Source: JBBDNV01 sp040877415
Lineage (GTDB): Bacteria; Planctomycetota; Planctomycetia; Pirellulales; PALSA-1355
Length of the DNA: 45,960 nt
Assembly (NCBI GenBank): GCA_040877415.1
Contig: JBBDNV010000209.1
Coordinates: 1-45,960 of the forward strand
Reading direction: 5' to 3'
Under the pieces are notes generated by a model, which was not told the DNA's origin, did no database searches, and saw only the letters and a list, made by a program, of their open reading frames with translations. The position numbers were made by a program, and so were the translations under genes. Every line of letters starts with the position of its first letter. Positions within the stretch are counted from its first letter, which is position 1. Below, one piece after another: positions 35,601 through 41,580 of this stretch.

Positions 35601-36550
35601 CCAATCTCGGCACTGCCGAGGGAGTAGGCACGATCATCGACGTGCCGCCGGCCGGAATCTCGGGGTTCGTCTACGTCGACTTGAACAACAACGGGATTAA
35701 GGAAGGGAATGAAACGGGCATTCCCGGCGCCATCGTGACCGCAACGCGCAGAAGCGACGGCGTCAGCGAAAGCATCATGACGGGGGACGACGGATCGTAC
35801 TTCTTCGCGAGCCTGTTTCCGGACACGTACACCGTCAGTGAGACGCAGCCGGGCTTCTTTAACGACGGCCGAGACGCCCGCTTCGGGGTCGAATCGCCCG
35901 TCAACGACCGGTTCACAGGCGTCGTGCTTGCGCCCAGCGCCTCGGAAGCCGGATTCAATTTCGGCGAGCTGGGCGTGCGCGGCGAATTCGTCGCCGCGTT
36001 TATCAACCGCCGGGCCCTGTTTGCCACGTCGGCCGTCCCGGGCTTCTTCCCCACGCTGAACATGCCCGGCACCACGCTCAACCTGGGAACCGGAGAAATC
36101 TGGGTTTCCTTCGACGGGGGCTGGGACGGACTCCGCATGATCGAGGCGCTGTTCAACAGCGCCCAGGGTAGCGCGACGATGAGGCTGTACAACAGCTCGT
36201 TGCAAGAGATCGCCCTCTCGGGCCCCACGCCCACGGGCGCCGTTTTGCTCTACAACGGGCACACGGGACCGCCGTACTTCCTGCGGATTTCGGGCTCAAA
36301 TCGCAGCGTGATCGTCGAAATGTCCGATGTGGCGTTGCCGGGCACCCTGTCGGCGCCGACGGGCGGCGACGGCGAGAATCTGGATCCTCCCGCGAATCCT
36401 CCGAATTCCCAGGCCCTGTCCACCGTCAGCAGGTTTGCCTCGGCACAGCCCATGACCGCCCCGGAAATCGAGCCGCTTGTCGCGTCCGATGCTTCGGACG
36501 AAGCGTTGGCCGAGGGCGACGATTGGATCCTGGAAACGTTGTTGGCCTGA
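32627..36550 (+). CDS. Surface protein with dockerin, Calx-beta repeats and SdrD B-like domain
   Basis: The product has 1,307 residues and no cysteine. An Arg-rich start leads to LEVLERREMLA (30-40), equivalent to the motif in the giant protein. A dockerin-like pair follows (51-119: DVNFDQRVSAID and DVSGDNRVSAID). A cohesin-like or similar beta-sandwich comes next (about 125-280) and recurs at about 625-790. Five Calx-beta domains lie at about 285-392, 400-508, 510-625, 792-898 and 900-1005, each with a GTLTF-type strand and a PNETF-type calcium loop. An SdrD B-like domain (about 1009-1112, DLNNNGIKEGNETGIPGA) precedes a PPC-like end. The gene lies 141 bases after the giant gene, so the two may be co-transcribed. 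A calcium-stabilised, cell-surface role is inferred from the domains. Confidence 0.85.
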   Translation: MRFFRRRRETTIRRNWGPRGRLRPPRAKTLEVLERREMLAAAPWQNPLNSRDVNFDQRVSAIDVLVVVNDLLAHGSHALEREVAPLAATPGANRVYYLDVSGDNRVSAIDVLMVVNELLDTELMLVQTFPTDLNDNPITSIAVGEQYKLRTMVQDIRVEVVPFPGVIAVGVEITLDSPPNLSSFPGQTLQYNPFFGFTESTVLTDRVIGHGIHTGIDFPGNAPQFFFSALVTATNPGTLTILPGIDPDPNHDNGLFGEIEPVILTEDQIRYEGSMLTITGPSISIGDVTQLEDAGTPFNFEVRLSAPLSAQTVTASFRTIDGSGPNGATAPSDYMAITTGTLTFAPMQTLLTIPITVNSDMLIEPNETFSVELFDLSTNIVPGRLTGEGIIVNEDSPPALSISDASATAGLTESEAVFTVTLSGSITEEVTVGFATQDDTALDGIDYESRTGNLSFMPGGPMSKEIHVTILPSSTPRPDRTFFVTLSSQMPPDIILADDRGIGTIVTQGLAISDATVVERNFGTTPAVFTVSLSGTPQEEVTVFYTTQDGSGPNGAMAPGDYTTTTGTLTFMPLGSPTQTITVPVQGDMDPEGNEQFFVDLSDAVGAPIFSSRGVGTILNDDGDKVLYRLELTDEFEVPLSMDEVIDVDKEFFLRVFVQDVQTVADGVAQAFLDVMYQSSLVTPVGNPTFGPFYTTIPFFRFGDGLLDDFGAFGQAPPPPGFDRSAERLLFKQQFRTIDVGQVNFVGSVLEDDLDPGRETLLYDPAPEEPVPSEQINVLDTTLNIGRNVITVNDVTGPESGNLVFTVTRFLPDETTATVFYTTQDDTATQGEDYVRRTGTLTFVPGVSDSHMITITLIDDPTDEPDETFFLVLSNEMNASISELPGTGTIEDNDGPVSVSAHDASGSEGTNLLFTVSLSAASGKQVTVSYATADSTSGIMATADVDYTPTSGVLTFAPGVVQQLVTVEALADIEFEPNETFRLVLGDDPENANLGTAEGVGTIIDVPPAGISGFVYVDLNNNGIKEGNETGIPGAIVTATRRSDGVSESIMTGDDGSYFFASLFPDTYTVSETQPGFFNDGRDARFGVESPVNDRFTGVVLAPSASEAGFNFGELGVRGEFVAAFINRRALFATSAVPGFFPTLNMPGTTLNLGTGEIWVSFDGGWDGLRMIEALFNSAQGSATMRLYNSSLQEIALSGPTPTGAVLLYNGHTGPPYFLRISGSNRSVIVEMSDVALPGTLSAPTGGDGENLDPPANPPNSQALSTVSRFASAQPMTAPEIEPLVASDASDEALAEGDDWILETLLA

Positions 36551-36573
36551 ACGTGCGCGAGGACCTGCCGAGG

Positions 36574-36590
36574 CGTTGTCACTGACAACG
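36574..36590. repeat. 17-base near-perfect palindrome
   Basis: CGTTGTCA and TGACAACG flank a single central C, giving an 8+1+8 inverted repeat 24 bases after the stop of the Calx-beta gene. There is no T-tract, so it is a protein-binding-site type of symmetry more than a terminator. Confidence 0.4.
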
Positions 36591-36680
36591 GGGTCGCGGC
36601 CGCGATCAATTGAACCGGCCTCGCGTCATCCCGCCCGCCAGGACGCGCTCAGATGACACGTTCGTCCCAGGAACGTGCTA

Positions 36681-36686
36681 TATAAT
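36681..36686 (+). promoter_or_regulatory. Candidate -10 box (TATAAT) before the TPR-glycosyltransferase gene
   Basis: A perfect TATAAT lies 70 bases before the TTG start. The best -35-like sequence, ATGACA at 36654-36659, is 21 bases away, which is too far for an ideal promoter, so this is a partial match. Confidence 0.3.
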
Positions 36687-36744
36687 GGGAGTGCGATCGC
36701 GATCGTTTTTTTGACGGGCCGCGGGCCATCGCCTTCGAAATGAC

Positions 36745-36755
36745 GGGGAAGGAAG
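36745..36755 (+). promoter_or_regulatory. Ribosome binding site supporting the TTG start at 36757
   Basis: GGGGAAGGAAG ends one base before TTG 36757. There is no in-frame ATG near the start of the TPR domain, so TTG is the likely initiation codon. Confidence 0.55.
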
Positions 36756-36756
36756 C

Positions 36757-38844
36757 TTGACGACGGTTTGGGAAGCTTTGGCGGTGGCGTTTTCCCATCA
36801 CCAGCGAGGTGAATTGGCGCAAGCCACAACCATCTATCGCCAGATCGTCGAAGCCGAGCCCGAGCACGCCGACGCATGGCACCTGCTGGGCGTGGCGGCG
36901 CACCAGGAGGGCCGCAACGACGAAGCCGTAAAGGCCATTTCGCGGGCCATCGCCATCAACCCCGCGCGGGCCGTGTATCACAATCATCTCGGCGCCGCGT
37001 ATGCCGGCTTGTCGGATTTGGAGCGGGCCGAGGCCAGCCTTCGCCGCGCGCTTGAGCTGTGTGAAACCGATTCGCAAGTCCACTACAACCTGGCGATCCT
37101 GCTCAACCTGCGCGGCAAGTCCGCGGAAGCCGTCGAGCACTATCGCCGCGCCGTCGAGCTCAATCCGCGGTCGGCCGAAGCTCATCTCAACCTGGGCAAC
37201 CTGCTGCGAGACCGCGAGGATTGGGCCGCGGCCGAGCAAAGTTATCGGGCGGCGCTGGCGGCCCGGCCGCGATACGTGAAAGCTCTCGTGAACCTGGCCG
37301 CGGTTTGCGCGAGGCAGCGGAAGCTCGACGAGGCCCAGGACGCATGGCGCCAAATCGTTGAGATCGAACCGCGAAACTTCGATGCCCATTTTCATCTCGG
37401 CTCGGCGCTGCAATCCAAGGGACAACTCGAGGGGGCGATTCGATCGCTCCAGGCGGCCATCCTGATCGATCCGCGGCACGCCGAAGCGCAGAACAATTTG
37501 GGCTGCGCCCATCGGGCCGTCGGCCAATTGGACGAGGCCGAGCGGTGCTTTCGACTCGCCCTGGACGCCAGGCCGGGTTTTTTCGAGGCTTACAACAATC
37601 TGGGCGCCGTCAGGCAGAGCCAATTGCAGCACGACGCGGCGATCGACTGTTTTCGCAAAGCGCTTGAGCTCAAGCCGGCGTCGGCCGAAGCGCTTGCGAA
37701 CCTCGGCTCCTGCTTGACGCTCGTGGGAAAAACGGACGAGGCGATCGAATATCTTAGGCGCGCCGTGGCCATCGACCCCAATCAGGCCGCGGCGCATAAC
37801 TGCCTCGGCCAATGCCTGCAATTTCAGGGCAGGTTCACCCTAGCGCTGGCCAGTCTTGACCGCGCGATCGCATTGAATCCCACGGAACCCGACTACCACT
37901 ACTACCGCTCGTGCCTGTGGCTAATGAGCGGTGATTTTGCCAGGGGCTGGCCGGAGTACGAATGGCGGCTCAAGACGCGAAACGCCGCTGGGCCCTATCC
38001 GCAACCGCGCTGGCAGGGCGAGGACTTGAAAGGCCAACGCATCGTCATTCACGCGGAGTGGGGATTGGGCGACACGTTGCATTTCATTCGCTACGTGCCA
38101 AGGGTCGACCAGCGCGGGGGCGACGTGTTTTTGGCGGTTCAGCCGAGCCTGATCCCGCTTTTGGAAGCATCGGGATTCAGGCAGGTCATTCCCGTGCGCG
38201 GCAAGCTCATGCCCGACTGCCAGTGGCAGGTCCCCTTGATGAGCCTGCCGGGCATCTTTCACACGTCGCTTGCCACGATACCCGCCGATATCCCGTATCT
38301 GGCCGCCAGGAGCGAGCTGGTGGAAAAGTGGCGCGAAAGATTACGCGACTTAGGGAGCTTTAAGGTCGGTATTCACTGGCACGGCAGCAAGGCGTGGGCG
38401 ACCGATCCGCGCTCGATTCCACTGGCCGAATTCGAGCCGTTGGCTCGCGTCGGCGGCGTGACGCTCATCAGCCTGCAAAAAAACGACCCCACGCGGCAAT
38501 TGCAAGAACTCGGGGATCGCCTGGGGATCGTCGATTTCGACGACGAGTTGGACGTCGCAGGCGGAGCCTTTATGGACACCGCGGCCGTCATGAAGCATTT
38601 GGACCTGGTGATCACCTGCGATACGGGCATTGCGCACGTGGCCGGAGCACTGGGGGTGCCGGTGTGGGTGGTCCTGCCCAGAACCAGCGAATGGCGCTGG
38701 ATGTGGGACCGCGCCGATTCCCCCTGGTATCCGACCATGCGGCTGTTTCGCCAGCAAACTTCCGGCGACTGGCACCGGCAATTCCAGGATATCGCCGGCG
38801 AACTGACGCGCGTCGCGTCGCGTTGCGACAAGCCGACGGGATGA
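36757..38844 (+). CDS. TPR protein with C-terminal glycosyltransferase domain
   Basis: The 695-residue product begins at a TTG supported by a purine-rich site. About twelve tetratricopeptide repeats of 34 residues occupy residues 1-400, with unit endings such as YRRAVELNP and LDRAIALNP. The C-terminal 300 residues resemble the GT-B half of family 9/41-like glycosyltransferases: HAEWGLGDTLHFIRY, IHWHGSKAWATDPRSIPL and CDTGIAHVAGALGVPVWVV (Asp622). The last is the sugar-nucleotide-binding signature region. The usual role of such proteins is protein or glycan modification in the cytoplasm, with TPRs binding the acceptor. There is no signal peptide. Its position between surface-protein genes suggests those proteins as possible acceptors, but nothing in the sequence proves this. 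Confidence 0.85.
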   Translation: MTTVWEALAVAFSHHQRGELAQATTIYRQIVEAEPEHADAWHLLGVAAHQEGRNDEAVKAISRAIAINPARAVYHNHLGAAYAGLSDLERAEASLRRALELCETDSQVHYNLAILLNLRGKSAEAVEHYRRAVELNPRSAEAHLNLGNLLRDREDWAAAEQSYRAALAARPRYVKALVNLAAVCARQRKLDEAQDAWRQIVEIEPRNFDAHFHLGSALQSKGQLEGAIRSLQAAILIDPRHAEAQNNLGCAHRAVGQLDEAERCFRLALDARPGFFEAYNNLGAVRQSQLQHDAAIDCFRKALELKPASAEALANLGSCLTLVGKTDEAIEYLRRAVAIDPNQAAAHNCLGQCLQFQGRFTLALASLDRAIALNPTEPDYHYYRSCLWLMSGDFARGWPEYEWRLKTRNAAGPYPQPRWQGEDLKGQRIVIHAEWGLGDTLHFIRYVPRVDQRGGDVFLAVQPSLIPLLEASGFRQVIPVRGKLMPDCQWQVPLMSLPGIFHTSLATIPADIPYLAARSELVEKWRERLRDLGSFKVGIHWHGSKAWATDPRSIPLAEFEPLARVGGVTLISLQKNDPTRQLQELGDRLGIVDFDDELDVAGGAFMDTAAVMKHLDLVITCDTGIAHVAGALGVPVWVVLPRTSEWRWMWDRADSPWYPTMRLFRQQTSGDWHRQFQDIAGELTRVASRCDKPTG

Positions 38845-38992
38845 TGCCGGCGCGCGGGCGCCCCCCGCGCAAGCGCAATTGCTTTGCCGCTCGATAGGGG
38901 CGATAATCGCTCGCGGGCGGCGCGAGTTTTCCGCCGTGTTGCCCGTCAGTCGGAAGCGTGTTGCAGAAGTGAAGCATCGCCGGGAGAGTGCA

Positions 38993-40819
38993 ATGACGGA
39001 GCGTTTCGCGTTTGGAATCGCGCTCGTGGCTTGCCTGGCCGTGGCACTGGTATTGGTCGCGCCCGCGACGGCGCACGGCCAAGCGTGTGCCGCGCCCGAC
39101 GCGCAGAGAGAGCCAGACCGTTCGCCGGTCGACCTGGCGCTCTCGCCCGACGGCCGGTGGCTGGTCGTGGCGAATCAGACTGCCGACAGCTTGTCGCTCG
39201 TGCGCACCGCCGACGGCGAAGTGGTGGCGGAAGTTGCCTGCGGCAAGCGTCCTTCGGCAGTCGTCGTCACGCCCGACGGCCGCCGGGCACTGGTAAGCGC
39301 CACGTATGGCGGCGAGCTTTTGGCGTTCGAGCTCGATGGCCCGCGGCTGCGCGGGGCCGGAGTGGTGAACTTGGGGTTTGAGCCGCGCGGCATCGCGGTT
39401 TCGCCGGATGGACGGTTGGCCTACGTGGCGCTGACGGCGGCCAACGAAGTCGCGGTCGTCGATTTGTCCGACATGTGCGCCGTGGCGCGGATTGCCGTGG
39501 GACGCTGGCCCCGTTATTTGTGCCTCTCGCCCGACGGCACGCGGCTGGCCGTGGGCGCCAGCGGCGACGGTGGAATCTCGGTCGTCGACACGCGGTCGAG
39601 AGAGAAGCTCTTCGATTCCAAATTCGCGGGCCTCAATATCGGACAAATGGCCGCGTCGGCCGACGGCCGCTACGCGTATTTTCCTTGGATGGTGTATGCC
39701 GACCGGCCGATCACGCCGGGCAACATTCGCGAGGGCTGGGTGATGGGCAATCGCGTGGCGCGCGTTCGGCTTGACGGACCGGCTCGCCGCGAGGCATTGG
39801 CCCTCGACCCGCGCGGCCGCGCCGTCGCCGATCCGCACGGTGTGGCATTGAGCCCGGACGGGAAGTGGCTCGTGCTGTCGGCCTCGGGAACCCACGAACT
39901 GGTCGCTTTGCGGCTGGACGATCTGCCGCTTTCGAGCGACGGGCCGGGTGATCACCTGGCGAGCGAGATTGCCGCCGACGGCGAGCGGTTCTTTCGCGTG
40001 CCGCTTACTGGGCGTCCGATGGGCGTCCGGTTCGATCGCTCGGGCGAGCGGGTCTACGTGGCCAATTACCTGGCCAATTCGGTGCAAGTGGTGAATTTTC
40101 CAGAGCGCAGGCTGGAGCGCGAGATTCCGCTCGGCGGACCGGCCGAACCATCGCAGCAGCGGCGCGGCGAGGCGATTTTCTTCGATGCGCATCGCAGCAC
40201 CGACGGCTGGTACAGTTGCCATAGCTGCCACTATGAAGGAGGCACCAACGCCGTCACCATGGACACCAAGAACGACGGCTCGTTCGGGACCTACAAGTTG
40301 GTGCTCAGCCTGCGCAACGTTCGCCACACCGGGCCGTGGTTCTGGCACGGGCGGCAAGACGATTTTCCGGGGGCGCTCGCCAAGAGCATGAAAGAGACGA
40401 TGCAAGGTCCCCAGCCGACCGACGACGACGTGCGGCAACTGGCCGCGTACCTGGAGACGCTCGAAGGGCCGCCGAACTGGTGGCGCAATGCCGACGGAAC
40501 GCTGCCCGAGTCCGCTCTGCGAGGCCAGCAAGTATTCGCTAGCGCAGCGGCCAACTGCGCGTCGTGCCATGCCGGACCCTATTTCACCGACGGCGGGATT
40601 CACGACGTCGGCTTGGGCGCGAGCTACGACCAGTACCAAGGTTTCAACACGCCGTCCCTTTTGGGCCTTGCCAATCGCGTCCGCTACCTGCACCACGGCC
40701 GGGCCGCATCGCTGGACGATCTGCTCGCCCTCTTGCACAGTCCGGCCAAGGTCTCCCAAACCCGCGAGCTCACCGACCAGGAGCGTGCCGACCTGGTCGA
40801 GTATCTAAAGTCGCTTTAG
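38993..40819 (+). CDS. Secreted YVTN-type beta-propeller fused to dihaem cytochrome c peroxidase-like domain
   Basis: From the ATG at 38993 (GGGAGAG four bases before) the product has 608 residues. The signal peptide ends near ATAHGQA. Residues 40-390 form a propeller with blades of the type LALSPDGRWLVVAN, VVVTPDGRRALVS and GIAVSPDGRLAYVA. The C-terminal part has two c-type haem motifs, CHSCH (409-413) and CASCH (522-526), plus RNVRHTGPWFWHGR and NTPSLLGLANRVRYLHHGR, as in MauG/cytochrome c peroxidase-like dihaem proteins. It should be periplasmic and involved in electron transfer or peroxide or substrate oxidation; the partner is unknown. Longer in-frame extension upstream has no support. 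It lies 148 bases after the TPR gene. Confidence 0.88.
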   Translation: MTERFAFGIALVACLAVALVLVAPATAHGQACAAPDAQREPDRSPVDLALSPDGRWLVVANQTADSLSLVRTADGEVVAEVACGKRPSAVVVTPDGRRALVSATYGGELLAFELDGPRLRGAGVVNLGFEPRGIAVSPDGRLAYVALTAANEVAVVDLSDMCAVARIAVGRWPRYLCLSPDGTRLAVGASGDGGISVVDTRSREKLFDSKFAGLNIGQMAASADGRYAYFPWMVYADRPITPGNIREGWVMGNRVARVRLDGPARREALALDPRGRAVADPHGVALSPDGKWLVLSASGTHELVALRLDDLPLSSDGPGDHLASEIAADGERFFRVPLTGRPMGVRFDRSGERVYVANYLANSVQVVNFPERRLEREIPLGGPAEPSQQRRGEAIFFDAHRSTDGWYSCHSCHYEGGTNAVTMDTKNDGSFGTYKLVLSLRNVRHTGPWFWHGRQDDFPGALAKSMKETMQGPQPTDDDVRQLAAYLETLEGPPNWWRNADGTLPESALRGQQVFASAAANCASCHAGPYFTDGGIHDVGLGASYDQYQGFNTPSLLGLANRVRYLHHGRAASLDDLLALLHSPAKVSQTRELTDQERADLVEYLKSL

Positions 40820-40892
40820 GTGTTGGGGTTTGGGGGCTCGGGGCGGGGGGTTAGATGTAGCTCGATTCGAATCCCGAACCCTCAATCCCTGT

Positions 40893-40948
40893 TCTCCTGC
40901 TCTCCTGCTCTCCTGCTCTCCTGCTCTCCTGCTCTCCTGCTCTCCTGC
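40893..40948 (+). repeat. 8-bp tandem repeat, seven copies
   Basis: TCTCCTGC is repeated seven times without interruption, followed by a partial TC. It lies between the cytochrome gene and a hairpin and does not overlap a supported gene. Copy number of such arrays often varies between strains. Confidence 0.9.
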
Positions 40949-40950
40949 TC

Positions 40951-40971
40951 ACTGCCGCCTCTGGCGGCAGT
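40951..40971 (+). terminator. Hairpin after the cytochrome gene (terminator candidate)
   Basis: ACTGCCGCC and GGCGGCAGT form a perfect 9-bp stem with loop TCT, directly after the tandem repeat. The T-run (TTTTTT) begins about 14 bases later, so termination is possible but not classic. Confidence 0.45.
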
Positions 40972-41246
40972 GGGGTGGCCGAAAGTTTTTTGTTGATGGG
41001 CCGAATCGGCCGTTTTTGCGGGCGGAGTTTTTCATAGCTATACAGCGTGCGGAGAAAAATCGGCCGGGGCTTGCGCAAATGAATGCGCGCGTTGGGTTTG
41101 GAGTAATTCATGTCGCGACAATCGACCGCACCCCCCGATGTGAAGAACCGTGGCATGGGTTGATATGCGCCCAAAGTACCAAGAATCAGATTTTTGAGCG
41201 GCAGTCAACGCGCGTTTTCGGCCGGGTGATGGGGGGATTTCGTAGT

Positions 41247-41275
41247 CACTGATCAGTCCTCAGTGCCTAGCTAGG
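41247..41275. repeat. Cluster of short palindromes
   Basis: ACTGATCAGT (41248-41257) and CCTAGCTAGG (41266-41275) are perfect 10-bp palindromes. CACTGA (41247-41252) also pairs with TCAGTG (41260-41265) over a seven-base loop. The cluster is 45 bases upstream of the candidate -35 box. Confidence 0.6.
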
Positions 41276-41319
41276 GAAGAAATGGGTCGCACCACTGACT
41301 GACGAAGCCCAGAAAATAT

Positions 41320-41348
41320 TTGACGTTGGCAGTCAGCAGCATTAGACT
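41320..41348 (+). promoter_or_regulatory. Candidate sigma-70-type promoter of the PEP-CTERM gene
   Basis: TTGACG (41320-41325) and TAGACT (41343-41348) are exactly 17 bases apart and match five and four of six consensus bases. The start of transcription would be near 41355, giving a leader of about 226 bases. It is the best promoter match I found in the window. Confidence 0.5.
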
Positions 41349-41442
41349 CGTGCTTGTGGGGGGTTAACGTCCTAGCGTGCGCTGACCCATGCAGTTCGGG
41401 GCCGTGCGCGGCGGCCATGATCAATCGAACCAGGAAAACGCT

Positions 41443-41504
41443 ACTGAGCAATCTCTCGCCGCTGGGCTGTCGAGTCTGACACGCCATTCTTTTTCTTGCT
41501 CAGT
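41443..41504 (+). promoter_or_regulatory. Long-range inverted repeat in the leader of the PEP-CTERM gene
   Basis: ACTGAGCAA (41443-41451) and TTGCTCAGT (41496-41504) are perfect 9-bp complements separated by 44 bases, inside the inferred untranslated leader. It may fold the leader RNA. I do not recognise a known riboswitch class in it. Confidence 0.4.
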
Positions 41505-41570
41505 TCTTCAACGCTTCGCCCTCATGGGTCGGCGTTCGGGATTCCCACGACGTTGCGGCGCCATGTTGTC

Positions 41571-41575
41571 AGGAG
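41571..41575 (+). promoter_or_regulatory. Ribosome binding site of the PEP-CTERM gene
   Basis: AGGAG lies five bases before the ATG at 41581, fixing the start at the signal peptide. An earlier in-frame ATG at 41389 would add a 64-residue polar stretch with no export signal. Confidence 0.65.
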
Positions 41576-41580
41576 CAAAA

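Larger units (their letters stand above)
40820..41580 (+). other. 761-base non-coding stretch before the PEP-CTERM gene
   Basis: No supported gene is present on either strand. The stretch contains an 8-bp tandem repeat (40893-40948), a hairpin (40951-40971), a cluster of palindromes (41247-41275), a good promoter candidate (41320-41348) and a leader of about 226 bases with a long-range inverted repeat (41443-41504). It is less GC-rich than the neighbouring genes. Confidence 0.65.

Noticed and set aside
36692..36704. GCGATCGC-containing repeat as a possible site for a special protein
   Set aside because: A single occurrence of a self-complementary 8-mer common in GC-rich genomes; there is no cluster or spacing pattern.
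40893..40948. CRISPR-like array
   Set aside because: The units are 8 bases and directly contiguous with no spacers, so it is a simple tandem repeat.
41389..41580. Earlier ATG for the PEP-CTERM protein
   Set aside because: It adds 64 polar residues before the signal peptide, while AGGAG lies correctly before the ATG at 41581.
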